A program made the position numbers and the translations under genes. Of a DNA stretch of 58,295 nucleotides, positions 26,856-36,167 are shown piece by piece (position 1 is the first letter of the stretch; every line of letters begins with the position of its first letter). Location: contig NZ_KZ984009.1 of NCBI RefSeq assembly GCF_003569785.1, positions 1 to 58,295 on the forward strand, given 5' to 3'. Source of the DNA: Leucobacter sp. wl10 (GTDB lineage: Bacteria > Actinomycetota > Actinomycetes > Actinomycetales > Microbacteriaceae). The notes beneath the pieces were generated by a model. It was not told the origin of the DNA. It was given only the letters and a program-made list of their open reading frames with translations, and did no database searches.

Positions 26856-27623
26856 TCACCGGGGCTCCATCCCTCGTGGATACGTCGAGGCCTCGAGCGG
26901 CAGCAGCACGGCCCCCAGCGCTCCGTTGGCCAGTGCGCCGTGCTCGTCGAGCCCGAGGTACTTTCCGGTCGACCGGTTGTTCGCGAGATCCAGCAGGAAC
27001 ACCGAGGAGCTGAGCGCCGCTTCCTCTCGGAAACCGAACACGTAGAGGTTCTCCGCGAAGCGCCAGTAGGTGGCCTCATCGGTGTCGTTGGCGCCCGGTT
27101 CCCAGCCGCGGATGCACTGCCAGGCCACCGATGAGGAATTCAAGTAGATCTGCTCGAACACGAGGTCTGCCGAGTAGACGCTGAGCAGGCGGCGACCCAG
27201 CAGCTCCGCGGTGGGGCCGGGCTGTTCGACCCCGGCGGCCTCCACACCTCGGAGCATGCCGAGCGCGAAACGGTGCTCGAAAGCGACGGGTACGTCGTGA
27301 CGGGAGGTGTCCGCGACGGTTTCGACGAGGAGCGTCCGCCCGGTCGCGCGCTGGAGAACGAGCGTGAGCGAGCGCCGTGCGTCGGAGGAGCGGCACCAGA
27401 TGTCCACGAAGAAGCAATCGACCGCGGCTTCGACCGCGTCGTAGGGATCGGTGCCCCCGGTGCCGTCGGGCAGCCGCCACGCGACCGTGTGCTCGCCGAA
27501 GTCCAGCGCGAGTTCGCCGTCGGGCAGGGTCACCGCGTACGCTCGTCCGGTCAGCGCGGACGACTGAGGAAGACGATGCTCGAGCAGACCGCTCACCTCG
27601 CGCGGGCTATCCGTCGGGTTCAT
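26856..27623 (-). CDS. MoaF-like protein
   Basis: A 255-aa protein that matches the two-lobed, lipocalin-like MoaF family (annotated as 'molybdenum cofactor biosynthesis protein F', first named from an enterobacterial monoamine regulon). The C-terminal half carries YVFGFREEA and LLDLANNRSTGKYLGL, typical of the second lobe. The role is not established; it may bind a small ligand. The gene begins eight bases after the stop of the amidohydrolase gene and ends the long minus-strand operon. ATG 27641 is a possible earlier start. Confidence 0.7.
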   Translation of the reverse strand: MNPTDSPREVSGLLEHRLPQSSALTGRAYAVTLPDGELALDFGEHTVAWRLPDGTGGTDPYDAVEAAVDCFFVDIWCRSSDARRSLTLVLQRATGRTLLVETVADTSRHDVPVAFEHRFALGMLRGVEAAGVEQPGPTAELLGRRLLSVYSADLVFEQIYLNSSSVAWQCIRGWEPGANDTDEATYWRFAENLYVFGFREEAALSSSVFLLDLANNRSTGKYLGLDEHGALANGALGAVLLPLEASTYPRGMEPR

Positions 27624-27630
27624 GCGCGAC

Positions 27631-29301
27631 TCACGCTCCATTCTGATGCACGAGAGCGCCGCCGACATACGTCCGTTCGACCCGGCAGCCCCCGATCTCG
27701 CTCGCCGGGAGCTCGAGCGGATTCCGGTCGAGCACCACGAGGTCCGCCCGGTTCCCGACGCGGATGCTTCCACCGGCATCGTCGTGATTCGCCCACGCCG
27801 AACCGGCGGTGAAGGCGGTCAGCGCCGCCGCGAGCGGCACCTGCTCGTCGACGCCGAGAGGCGGGATCCCCGGGGGTGCTCCGTAGAGCGTCCGGTTCAC
27901 CGTCGCGTGGACGGCCGCGAGGGGATCCGCCGGCGAGACCGGCCAGTCGCTCCCCATCGCGAGGGGAGCCCCGCTGCGGTGTATGCGGCCGTAAGGGAAC
28001 TGCGCGTCCTCCCGCACCGCGCCCAGCTGCGACCGCGTCAGGTCGTCCTCCCCGGCTTCCCGCCCGGCCCAGAGTCCCTGAAGGTTCGCGATGACCCCGA
28101 GCTGCTCGAACCGCGGGATGTCCGAGGGATCGACGAGCTGGAGATGCGCGATCTGGTGGCGCCGGTCGCCGGTGCCGTTCGCGAGCTGGGCGCGCTCGAC
28201 GGCGTCCAGCGCGTCCCGCACCGCGCGGTCTCCGAGCGCGTGGAAGTGCGCCTGGAGGCCCGCCCGATCGATCTCCTCGACGACCGCGCGGAGCGTCTCC
28301 GGGTCGATGAACGAGAGGCCGCTGTCCCGCGCGTCATGGCCGCAGCGATCGTGATACGGCTCGAGCAGCGACGCGGTACCGGTCTCGACGACGCCGTCGA
28401 GCATGATCTTCACGCTCCGAGCACTGTATCCGGAGCCCAGAGCCGCGGCCGAGTCGCGAGCCGCGGCGAGTTCCGCCACCCGCTCGACGATGAGCTCCAC
28501 CGGGCAGTCGCGCTCCCACCAGAGCGCCCCCACCACTCGCGCCGTCAGCCACCCGGCGGCCTGACCTCGAAGATAGGTCTCATGGCTGGCGGCGCCGACA
28601 CCGGGCCGGAGCACCATGGCGTCCTGCCAGCCGACGATGCCGCAGGAGTGCAGGTACCGCTGGGCTTCGCGCAGCGCCGCGTCGTAGTCGGCCTCGGTCT
28701 CCTCCGGGGCGAGACGCTCGACGAGCTTGCCCGCGCCCTCGTGCAGCAGTCCGGTTGGCCGCCCGTCTTCGTCGCGCTCGATACGGCCGTCGGCGGGATC
28801 CGGCGTGTGCTCGTCGATGCCGGCGAGTCGCAGCGCGAGCGTGTTCACCCACATCGAATGGTGGCCGTGATCCGGAAGGCACACCGGCCGGTCCGCGACG
28901 ACGGCGTCGATGTGCTCGCGATGCGGCCCGGCGGCCGGGAACGCCTCCGCTGCCCATCCGCCCCCGATGATCCACGACTGCTCCGGGTGGGCGGCGGCGT
29001 ACTCGCCGATTCTGCGCTGGTAGCCCGAGAGCGTCGTCTCGTCGAGGAGATTGCACCGCAATCGCTCGATTCCGGCGCGTATCGGATGGGCGTGGGCGTC
29101 GATGAATCCGGGAAGGAGCAGCCGGTCGCCGAGCTCCACCACCTCTTCGGCCCGGGCGAGGTACGGCGCCACCTGCTCGTCCCCCACCGCCGCGATCGTA
29201 CCGTTCTCGACGGCGACCGCGCGTGCGATCGGCTCCTCCGATCGGGCGGTGAAGACGACGCCGTCGCGGAAGACGGTCACTCCTGGGTTCGCATATGCCA
29301 T
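27631..29301 (-). CDS. Amidohydrolase, YtcJ family
   Basis: Amidohydro_3 enzyme of 556 aa with intact metal motifs: FIDAHAHPI (His 70 and 72), FHALGDRAV, HQIAHLQLVD and the catalytic Asp in AMGSDWPV. Predicted to hydrolyse an amide, formamide or carbamate-like bond in the cytosol. It follows the last ATPase gene by ten bases, and MoaF follows directly, so it is part of the transport operon. It is clearly diverged from the amidohydrolase at 24028-25857, so the island holds two different enzymes of one family. Confidence 0.92.
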   Translation of the reverse strand: MAYANPGVTVFRDGVVFTARSEEPIARAVAVENGTIAAVGDEQVAPYLARAEEVVELGDRLLLPGFIDAHAHPIRAGIERLRCNLLDETTLSGYQRRIGEYAAAHPEQSWIIGGGWAAEAFPAAGPHREHIDAVVADRPVCLPDHGHHSMWVNTLALRLAGIDEHTPDPADGRIERDEDGRPTGLLHEGAGKLVERLAPEETEADYDAALREAQRYLHSCGIVGWQDAMVLRPGVGAASHETYLRGQAAGWLTARVVGALWWERDCPVELIVERVAELAAARDSAAALGSGYSARSVKIMLDGVVETGTASLLEPYHDRCGHDARDSGLSFIDPETLRAVVEEIDRAGLQAHFHALGDRAVRDALDAVERAQLANGTGDRRHQIAHLQLVDPSDIPRFEQLGVIANLQGLWAGREAGEDDLTRSQLGAVREDAQFPYGRIHRSGAPLAMGSDWPVSPADPLAAVHATVNRTLYGAPPGIPPLGVDEQVPLAAALTAFTAGSAWANHDDAGGSIRVGNRADLVVLDRNPLELPASEIGGCRVERTYVGGALVHQNGA

Positions 29302-29311
29302 GGCACTCGCC

Positions 29312-30139
29312 TCACATTACCTGGATCGAGGATGTCGGTTCGGGGATGTCGGCGCGGTGGGTCGGCACCCACCCCGGCCTGGGAACGCTGTCCCGAAGCT
29401 GTCTGGTGTACGGGTGCTGGGGGTCGCGCAGCACCTCGGCCGTGCGCCCCCGTTCGATCACCTGACCGCTCTGCATGACGACGACGTCCTCGGTCAGATG
29501 CCTCACCACGGCCAGGTCATGGCTGATCAAGATGAACGTCGTGCCGAACTCCACCCGGATATCGGTGAGCAGGTTGAGGATCTGCGCCTGGATCGAGACG
29601 TCGAGCGCCGCCACCGCCTCGTCCAGGATCACCACCTCGGGGTTCGCCGCGAGCGCCCGAGCGATCGCGATCCGCTGCATCTGCCCGCCCGAGAGCGCCC
29701 CCGGCCTCGAGGTGCGCTGCCGGGTGTCGAGACCGACGAGATCGCACAGCTCGATGACCCGGTCCCGCCGCGCGCTCCGGTCCAGCTCGGCCCGGTGGAT
29801 GCCGAGCACCTCCGCGATCACCTGCTCGGCCGTGTACCTCGGATCGAGCGAGGAGTACGGATCCTGGAACACCATCTGCACCTCGCGGGCGCGACGACGC
29901 CGTTCCGCGGCGGACCTCGCGGGCGCGCTGCGATCGCGACCGAGCACCGTGATGGTGCCCGAGGACGGGCGGAGCCGGCCGATGATCATGTTCGCGAGGG
30001 TCGTCTTGCCCGATCCCGACTCCCCCACGATCCCGAGGGATCCGTGCCGTGGAAGCTCCAGGCTCACCTCGCGAACCGCGGTGACGCGGCCGAACCGCTT
30101 GACCACGCCGGACACCTCGAGAATGTTCTCAGACGCCAT
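29312..30139 (-). CDS. ABC transporter ATPase, DppF-like
   Basis: A 275-aa ATPase. Walker A is GESGSGKTT, the signature is ALSGGQMQRIAIARAL, Walker B is EVVILDEAVAALD, and the C-terminal oligopeptide-type extension ends in TRQLRDSVPRPGW. In Walker B, the usual DEPTSALD is DEAVAALD; the catalytic Glu is retained. The ATG at 30139 overlaps the preceding ATPase gene by 11 bases. Confidence 0.92.
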   Translation of the reverse strand: MASENILEVSGVVKRFGRVTAVREVSLELPRHGSLGIVGESGSGKTTLANMIIGRLRPSSGTITVLGRDRSAPARSAAERRRRAREVQMVFQDPYSSLDPRYTAEQVIAEVLGIHRAELDRSARRDRVIELCDLVGLDTRQRTSRPGALSGGQMQRIAIARALAANPEVVILDEAVAALDVSIQAQILNLLTDIRVEFGTTFILISHDLAVVRHLTEDVVVMQSGQVIERGRTAEVLRDPQHPYTRQLRDSVPRPGWVPTHRADIPEPTSSIQVM

Positions 30140-31133
30140 GCTGCTGCACCTCCCGGAGCGCGGAGGCGGCGTGCAGCTCATCCGCCCGGATGCACCTCAC
30201 GGTCCCGCCCTGGGTTTCCTCGAGCGGGATGGGGCCCGAGCGGCACTCGTCGACGGCGAAGCGGCAGCGCGATGCGAAGGCGCAGCCCTCCGGCGCCTCG
30301 AAGGCGCTGAGCGGACGCCCCGGGATGGCCGGGAGCCGGTCCAGTGTCCGCTCGAGGGGCGGCCGCGCTGCGGCGAGCGCCGCGGAGTAGGGGTGCCTGG
30401 CCTCGTGGTGCAGCAGGCTGCTGCCGCGCACCTCGACGATCTGCCCCGCGTACATCACGGCCGTGCGGTCGCAGATGGCGGCGGCGAGATCGAGATCGTG
30501 CGTGATGAAGAGCATCGACATTCCCCGCCGTCGGCGCAGCGCGTCGAGCAGGGCGATCAGGTCGGCCTGCGTGGTCACGTCCAACGCGGTACTGGGCTCG
30601 TCGGCGAGCAGCAGCTTCGGTTCCATCAGCAGCATCGCGGCGATCAGCACCCGCTGCAGCAGGCCGCCGGACAGCTCGTGCGGGTACTGGCCGAGTCGCC
30701 GCTCCGGGTCGGTCACCGCGAGGTCGACGAGCGCCTCGGTTGCGAGGCGCCGGGACGTGCGCCGGTCCACCCGGCGCACCGTGCGCAGCGCCTCGGTCAT
30801 GAAGTCGCCGATCGTGCGCACGGGATTGATGTGCGCCCGCGGGTTCTGGAACACCATCGCGACATCGGCGCGGTGCGCCCGGAGCGCGCCGCCCCGGAGC
30901 GACCACACATCGCGGCCGAGCACGCGCACGGACCCCTCGACGCGAGCGTTCCGCGGCAGCAGCCTCCCCACCGTGCGCGCCGTCATCGACTTGCCGGAAC
31001 CCGATTCGCCGACGAGCCCGAGCGATTCCCCCGCCTCGAGCCGCAAGTCGATGCCCCGGAGCACCTCGCGGTGCTCCCCGGCCACCGGAAGGGAGACCCT
31101 CAACCCGCTGAGTTCCACGATCGCGTCGTCCAT
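30129..31133 (-). CDS. ABC transporter ATPase, DppD-like
   Basis: A 334-aa ATPase with Walker A GESGSGKSM, signature ELSGGLLQRVLIAAML, Walker B LLLADEPSTALD and the C-terminal oligo_HPY region (CAFASRCRFAVDECR) with its cluster of cysteines. The signature reads LSGGL rather than LSGGQ, a tolerated change. It overlaps the permease gene by one base (TGATG) and the next ATPase by 11 bases. Confidence 0.92.
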   Translation of the reverse strand: MDDAIVELSGLRVSLPVAGEHREVLRGIDLRLEAGESLGLVGESGSGKSMTARTVGRLLPRNARVEGSVRVLGRDVWSLRGGALRAHRADVAMVFQNPRAHINPVRTIGDFMTEALRTVRRVDRRTSRRLATEALVDLAVTDPERRLGQYPHELSGGLLQRVLIAAMLLMEPKLLLADEPSTALDVTTQADLIALLDALRRRRGMSMLFITHDLDLAAAICDRTAVMYAGQIVEVRGSSLLHHEARHPYSAALAAARPPLERTLDRLPAIPGRPLSAFEAPEGCAFASRCRFAVDECRSGPIPLEETQGGTVRCIRADELHAASALREVQQHGV

Positions 31134-31996
31134 CAGCTGTCCTCCCCTTCCTGGAGCATGCGTTCGCCGAGCACGTTGACGGCGACGACGATGGCGACGA
31201 TCAGCAGACCGGAGGTCAACGACTCCATCGGGTAACCGGAGAGGATGCCGTTCTGCCCCTGCGACACCATGACGCCCCAGTCCGCGGCCGGCGCCTGCAC
31301 GCCGAGGCCGAGGTAGGAGACCGCGGCGAAGGTCGAGATCGCGTAACCGAAGGTGAGCGTGCCCTGCGCGACGACCGACGGGAAGACGTTGGGCAGCAGG
31401 TGCCTGAAGCACACCGAGAGGCCGGACGCCCCCTGGAGCTCCGCGGCGATGATGTAGTCCTTCGCCCGCTCGCGCAGGGCATCGGCCCGGACGATGCGCG
31501 CGAGGAAGGGGATGAACGCGATCGACAGCGCGACGATCGGCCCGGTCATCCCGCGCCCGAACACGGCTGCGGCGAGGATCGCGAGCAGCAGGCCGGGGAA
31601 GGAGAACACGAGGTCGAACGCGGCCGAGATGACGGTGTCCATGCGGCCTCCGAACCACGCCCCGGCGATGCCGAGCGCGGAGCCCAGCACCACGCTCACG
31701 ATCGTGATGATGGTCGGAGCGAGAATCGCGGTCTGTGCGCCCGCGAGCAGGCGGCTCAGCAGATCCCGCCCCTGGCTGTCGAAGCCGAGGGGGTGCCCGG
31801 CGACCGGCCCCACGAAGGCGTAGGCCTGGTCTGGAAGCGTCGGATCGTACGGGGCGAGCAGCGGCCCGAAGAGGGCGAGCAGGAAGACGAGCGCGATCAC
31901 GGCGATGCAGATCGCGGGTACGACCCCCCGCACCGAGGTGGTGGAGCGCTTGGCCCGGCGCCTCGTGCGCGGCAGCGCGGCCGCCTCGGCGCTCAT
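31133..31996 (-). CDS. ABC transporter permease, DppC-like
   Basis: Membrane permease of 287 aa. The N-terminal helix is followed by GHPLGFDSQGRDLLSRLLAG, then a five-helix transport domain with the EAA loop AAELQGASGLSVCFRHLLPN. Partner of the DppB-like gene, with a four-base overlap. It would form the channel of the island's importer. Confidence 0.93.
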   Translation of the reverse strand: MSAEAAALPRTRRRAKRSTTSVRGVVPAICIAVIALVFLLALFGPLLAPYDPTLPDQAYAFVGPVAGHPLGFDSQGRDLLSRLLAGAQTAILAPTIITIVSVVLGSALGIAGAWFGGRMDTVISAAFDLVFSFPGLLLAILAAAVFGRGMTGPIVALSIAFIPFLARIVRADALRERAKDYIIAAELQGASGLSVCFRHLLPNVFPSVVAQGTLTFGYAISTFAAVSYLGLGVQAPAADWGVMVSQGQNGILSGYPMESLTSGLLIVAIVVAVNVLGERMLQEGEDS

Positions 31997-32994
31997 GCCC
32001 CGCCCCCGAACCGAACGCGCGGATCCAGCAGGCCGTACGACACGTCGATGATCGTGTTGATGACGACGAAGATCAGCACGTAGATGACCGCGATGCCCTG
32101 CACCACGGGGAAGTCGTTGTAGGAGGCGGCCTGCACGAGCGCGCTGCCGAGCCCGTTGATGCCGAAGGCCTGCTCGACGATCGCGGTCAGCGCGATGAGC
32201 GACGCGATGGTGAGACCCATGACCGTGGTGACGGGGATCATCGCGTTGCGGATCACGTGCCTGCGGGTGGTCGGGCCCGGAGGGATGCCGCGGCTGACCG
32301 CGGTCTGCACGTGCTCGCGCCCCATCTCCTGCCGCACCGAGGTTCGGGTCACGCGGCTCACGACCGACAGCGAGGCGACCGCCAGCGCGACGGCCGGCAG
32401 GGTCAGATACCAGATCCGCTCGGGATACCCGTCGCCGGCGCCGCGGGTCGGGAACCAGCCGAGCGCGACCGAGAAGACGCCCAGCAGCACGATCGCCGTC
32501 ACGAACGGCGGCACCGCCATGAGCACGGTGGTACTCGTCAGGATCGCGGTGTCGGCGAAACCGCGGCGCAATCCGGCGATGATCCCGGAGCCGACACCGA
32601 TCACCGCGATGATCGCCGCGGCGTAGACGGAGAGCTCGAAGGTGACCCCCATGCGCTGTCCGATCACGTTGGTCACCTGGTCCGAGTACATGAGGGAGTT
32701 GCCGAGGTCGCCGCGCAACAGGTCGCCGAGCCAGGCGATGTAGCGCAGGAAGAAGGGATCGTCCAGGCGGTACTGCTCCCTGAGCGCCGTCTCCATCTCC
32801 GGAGCGATCGTGCGTCCACGGGACAGGGCGGTGATCGGATCCCCCGCGAGATAGAGGGAGGAGAAGACGAGGAACGTCGAGACGAGCAGCGTCATGACGC
32901 TCGCGATCAGGCGCCGACGCAGGTATGCGCCCAGCCCGGCGAGGCGGTGGGAGCCGCCTCGCCTCCGCCTGGTCGAGGCGACGGCCGAGCTCAT
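31993..32994 (-). CDS. ABC transporter permease, DppB-like
   Basis: Membrane permease of 333 aa. The first helix (YLRRRLIASVMTLLVSTFLV) and the periplasmic DDPFFLRYIAWLGDLLRGDLG segment are typical of DppB, and the C-terminus ends DVSYGLLDPRVRFGGGA. ATG 32994 overlaps the amidase stop (ATGA). The open frame continues upstream only as antisense of the amidase. Confidence 0.93.
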   Translation of the reverse strand: MSSAVASTRRRRGGSHRLAGLGAYLRRRLIASVMTLLVSTFLVFSSLYLAGDPITALSRGRTIAPEMETALREQYRLDDPFFLRYIAWLGDLLRGDLGNSLMYSDQVTNVIGQRMGVTFELSVYAAAIIAVIGVGSGIIAGLRRGFADTAILTSTTVLMAVPPFVTAIVLLGVFSVALGWFPTRGAGDGYPERIWYLTLPAVALAVASLSVVSRVTRTSVRQEMGREHVQTAVSRGIPPGPTTRRHVIRNAMIPVTTVMGLTIASLIALTAIVEQAFGINGLGSALVQAASYNDFPVVQGIAVIYVLIFVVINTIIDVSYGLLDPRVRFGGGA

Positions 32995-34421
32995 GATCCG
33001 GCCCCGGGGCGCGCGTCTGGCGCCGCGTACCATCCGTCGCGCCGCTCGATGGCCCGGGCCGCGGCGAAGATCGCGCGCTCCTCGTAGGGCCGGCCCACCA
33101 GTTGCACGCCGATCGGCACGCCGTTCGAGTCGTGGCCAGACGGCACCGACATCACGGGGCAGGCACCGAGCACGTTGAACGGCACGGTGAGCGCGACCTC
33201 GAGCAGATCGAACCAGCGGCGCCCGCCGATCTCTACCGCGTCCTCGCCCGCGTAGTCGAGATCGGCGAAGATCTCGGTGCTGCCCATGGTGGGGCACAGC
33301 AGCATGTCGTAGTCGCGCAGCACCGCCGACAGGGCGAGCCAGAGCTCGCCCTCGATCTCCTGCGCCTCGGGGAGGCTCCCGCCCTCCGCGCGCTTCGTGT
33401 GGGCGGTCACGTTCGCGATCAGGGGAGCCGAGATCTCGCCGGGGTGCGCATCGAGATACTGATGGAACCCGCCGAACGACATCGCGTAGTGGATCGTGGC
33501 CGCGCGCAGCACCCGCTCCATCGGCAGGGAGAGATCGACCTTCTCGACGGTGGCGCCCGCCGCGCGCAGCACCTCGGTCGTGCGGGCGAGGGAGGCCCGC
33601 ACCTCGGGGGTGACGGGCCAGTCGCCCAGATCGGTCGACACCGCGATGCGCAGCTGCGACACCTGCCCGGCGTCCGGCGCGGACACCCGCGGCCAGAGCG
33701 AGGCGGGATCCGACCAGTCCGGCCCCGCGGTCACGCTCTGCATCAGGGCGACGTCGTCGACCGTGCGCGCCATGGAGCCCAGATGGAGGTAGTGGTCGAG
33801 ATTGGCGGGCGACTCGATCGGAATGGTGCCGCGCGTCGGCTTGTAACCGACGACTCCGCACATGCTCGCCGGGATGCGGATCGAGCCCGCGATGTCCGAG
33901 CCGGTCGCGAGGGTCGTCGTGCCCGCGGCGAGCGCCGCCGCGGAGCCCCCCGACGAGCCGCCGACCGCGTATCGGGGGTTCCACGGGTTGCGGGTCACCC
34001 CCCACAGCTTGGAACTCGTGATGCCGGCGGCGGCGAACTCCGGGATCGTGGTGCGCGCGTGCACGATGGCGCCGGCCTCAATCAGCCGTCTGGCGAAGAC
34101 GGACGTGTGCTCGGCCACGACGTCCCTCATCGGCAGCGATCCCATGGTGAACGGCTGTCCGGCGATGCTGTCATCGGCCTTCACCGCCACGGGGATGCCC
34201 TCGAGCGGGCGTGCGGAGTCGCCCCCGCGCGCCCACCGCTCGGCCGCCTGCTCCGCCTGGGAGCGGGCCTCGTCGTAGAAGGTGTGTCCCAGGGCGTTCA
34301 CCGTCGGCTCGATCTGCTCGGCGCGGGCGATGACCGCGTCGAGCAGATCGACCGGCGAGAGTTCACCCGTGCGGAACATCCGCAGCGCCTCGGTGGCGGG
34401 TGTGTAGGCGAGGTCGCTCAC
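32991..34421 (-). CDS. Amidase (amidase-signature family)
   Basis: A 476-aa serine amidase with the Ser-cis-Ser-Lys triad: Lys in PVAVKADDS, and the glycine/serine stretch GGSSGGSAAALAAG with GSDIAGSIRIPA carrying the nucleophile. It hydrolyses amides to acid and ammonia, and relatives act on indoleacetamide, glutamyl-tRNA or nitrile-derived amides. The start is the GTG at 34421, whose GTGA overlaps the stop of the binding-protein gene. Placement inside an importer operon says it acts on the imported compound. Confidence 0.93.
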   Translation of the reverse strand: MSDLAYTPATEALRMFRTGELSPVDLLDAVIARAEQIEPTVNALGHTFYDEARSQAEQAAERWARGGDSARPLEGIPVAVKADDSIAGQPFTMGSLPMRDVVAEHTSVFARRLIEAGAIVHARTTIPEFAAAGITSSKLWGVTRNPWNPRYAVGGSSGGSAAALAAGTTTLATGSDIAGSIRIPASMCGVVGYKPTRGTIPIESPANLDHYLHLGSMARTVDDVALMQSVTAGPDWSDPASLWPRVSAPDAGQVSQLRIAVSTDLGDWPVTPEVRASLARTTEVLRAAGATVEKVDLSLPMERVLRAATIHYAMSFGGFHQYLDAHPGEISAPLIANVTAHTKRAEGGSLPEAQEIEGELWLALSAVLRDYDMLLCPTMGSTEIFADLDYAGEDAVEIGGRRWFDLLEVALTVPFNVLGACPVMSVPSGHDSNGVPIGVQLVGRPYEERAIFAAARAIERRDGWYAAPDARPGAGS

Positions 34422-36079
34422 TGCTCGGCCGCTCCCACCATCCGTGCCCAGGGGCCCGCCGTGTAGCCGGTGCCCGAGGCCGGCGGGCCGGTGATCTCCT
34501 TCGACATCACGAGTGAGTAGTGCTGCTCGGCGAGCGGAATCAGCGGCAGATTCTCCGTCACGATCTTGTCGGCCTGGGCGACGAGGGTGGCCCGCGCGAT
34601 GGGGTCCTCCGTCTGCCGCGCGCGCGTCAGCAGGTCGGTGACCTTCGGGTCGCTCCAGCCGCCGTAGTTGTAGAGGGCATTCGGCAGCACCACGGTCGTG
34701 AGGTCCGGGCCCGGTTCCGCGAACATGCCGCCGGTCGAAGTGCTGGCGACGTCGATCCCCTGCCGCGCGGACGGGTCGTAGAAGATGCTCGTGTAGTCGG
34801 CCACGGCGAAGTTCTTCAGCTCGATCTTCAGCCCGATCGCGCTGCCCGCCTGCACCACCGCGTTGGAGGCCGCGGTGATCGACGGCAGGCTGGTCGATGC
34901 CATCACGATCGTCTCGCCCTCGACGCCGGCCTCCGCGATCAGCTGCTTGGCCCGGGCGAGATCCTGAGTCATCGGCTTCAAGCCGCCGAGCACCTTGTCG
35001 TAGGCGTCCTGCACCTGGCTCCAGACCGACGAGTTCGTCGAGCTCCGCGGCACGGATGCCTGGCCTCCCGCGTATGCGACGCCGAGGTACGCCTTGCGAT
35101 CCATCGCCAGCGACAGCGCTTCGCGGACGCGCAGATCGCCGAGCACCCCGTCGAAGTTCATGACCGCGAGCGCATCGATGGTGGTGTTCCAGCCCGACGT
35201 CACGGTCACGCTGTCGTCGGCTGCGAGCTGTTCGTACCCGGTGATCACGGGGTTGAAGGTGCCGTCGATGCTGCCGCTCGTGAGGCCTGCGTTCAGATCG
35301 GCCCCGCCGGGGGCGGCGACGAAGGTGATCTGGGGCACGAGCGCCGCGTTCTCGGCGTCCCAGTAGTTCGCGTTGCGCTCGACGACGACGTCCCCTCCCG
35401 CCTGCCACGACTTGAGGGTGAACGCCCCGGTGCACATCACGTTGCCCGGGGGCGTGCCGTACTCGGCGCCGAGACCCTCCGCGTACCCCTTCTTGATCAC
35501 CGTGCTCGCGGAGGTCGCGAGGAACCCGCGGAGCCAGTAATCGGGCTGTGCGAGCCTTACGGTGACCTCGTTATCGCCGGTCACCGCGAGGCTCGCGATG
35601 TTCTGCAGGCCGTCGGCGTACAGGCTGAGGGCCGGATCCTTGGCTCGCTCGAGGCTGTAGACGACGTCCTCGGGCGTCACCGCGGTGCCGTCCCAGAAGG
35701 TGACGCCCGGCTTCAGGGTGATCACGAGTTCGGTGGGTCCGGTGTACTCGGCCGATTCTGCGAGCCACGGGGCGATGGTCCCGTCGCCCTCTTGCATCAG
35801 CAGCCCCTCGCAGAGAGAGTTGAGCACCGAGCCCTCCGGCTGGTCCATCGCCTGGATGGGGTCGAGCGACGCCACAGGGCGGTAGTTGGCCCAGGTGATC
35901 GGGCCGTACTCGCCGACCGCGGCCGGCGTGGTGTTCTGCAGGTCTCTCGAAGCCGCCGCATCCGCGCCGTTCGCGGTCGGGGGCGCCGCGCCGCATCCCG
36001 TCAGAAGCAGCGCGACGCTCGAGCCGAGTGCGGTCGCGGCGAGCCACACGCGGGCCCGTGCATGTCGGTGTTTCATCAT
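34418..36079 (-). CDS. ABC transporter substrate-binding lipoprotein (SBP family 5)
   Basis: A 553-aa extracytoplasmic binding protein. The lipoprotein signal has basic MMKHRHARAR, a hydrophobic core and lipobox LLTGCGAAP. SBP family 5 features include ITLKPGVTFWDGTAVTPEDV then VYSLERAKD. ATG 36079 has GAGGAG six bases upstream. First transporter gene of the island, 88 bp after the oxygenase gene with two stem-loops between them. Confidence 0.95.
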   Translation of the reverse strand: MMKHRHARARVWLAATALGSSVALLLTGCGAAPPTANGADAAASRDLQNTTPAAVGEYGPITWANYRPVASLDPIQAMDQPEGSVLNSLCEGLLMQEGDGTIAPWLAESAEYTGPTELVITLKPGVTFWDGTAVTPEDVVYSLERAKDPALSLYADGLQNIASLAVTGDNEVTVRLAQPDYWLRGFLATSASTVIKKGYAEGLGAEYGTPPGNVMCTGAFTLKSWQAGGDVVVERNANYWDAENAALVPQITFVAAPGGADLNAGLTSGSIDGTFNPVITGYEQLAADDSVTVTSGWNTTIDALAVMNFDGVLGDLRVREALSLAMDRKAYLGVAYAGGQASVPRSSTNSSVWSQVQDAYDKVLGGLKPMTQDLARAKQLIAEAGVEGETIVMASTSLPSITAASNAVVQAGSAIGLKIELKNFAVADYTSIFYDPSARQGIDVASTSTGGMFAEPGPDLTTVVLPNALYNYGGWSDPKVTDLLTRARQTEDPIARATLVAQADKIVTENLPLIPLAEQHYSLVMSKEITGPPASGTGYTAGPWARMVGAAEQ

Positions 36080-36111
36080 TAGCTACTCCTCGTTGAGTGA
36101 GAGTGGTCGGA

Positions 36112-36136
36112 ACTCGGTCGTCCGGGCGAGCCGAGT
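36112..36136 (-). other. Intercistronic stem-loop
   Basis: ACTCGG and CCGAGT pair across 13 bases on the transcript, between the oxygenase stop and the binding-protein ribosome site. With the hairpin at 36148-36163 it may set the ratio of oxygenase to transporter message. Confidence 0.4.
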
Positions 36137-36147
36137 CGATATGTCGG

Positions 36148-36163
36148 GAGGGCGTCCGCCCTC
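36148..36163 (-). terminator. Hairpin just after the oxygenase gene
   Basis: Perfect palindromic GAGGGCG/CGCCCTC, four bases after the oxygenase stop codon. No T-tract follows, so partial termination or 3'-end protection is more likely than full termination. Confidence 0.5.
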
Positions 36164-36167
36164 GGAT

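Noticed and set aside
31993..34005. 670-codon minus-strand frame extending the DppB-like permease
   Set aside because: The added 300 codons are the antisense-frame shadow of the amidase; ATG 32994 overlaps the amidase stop.
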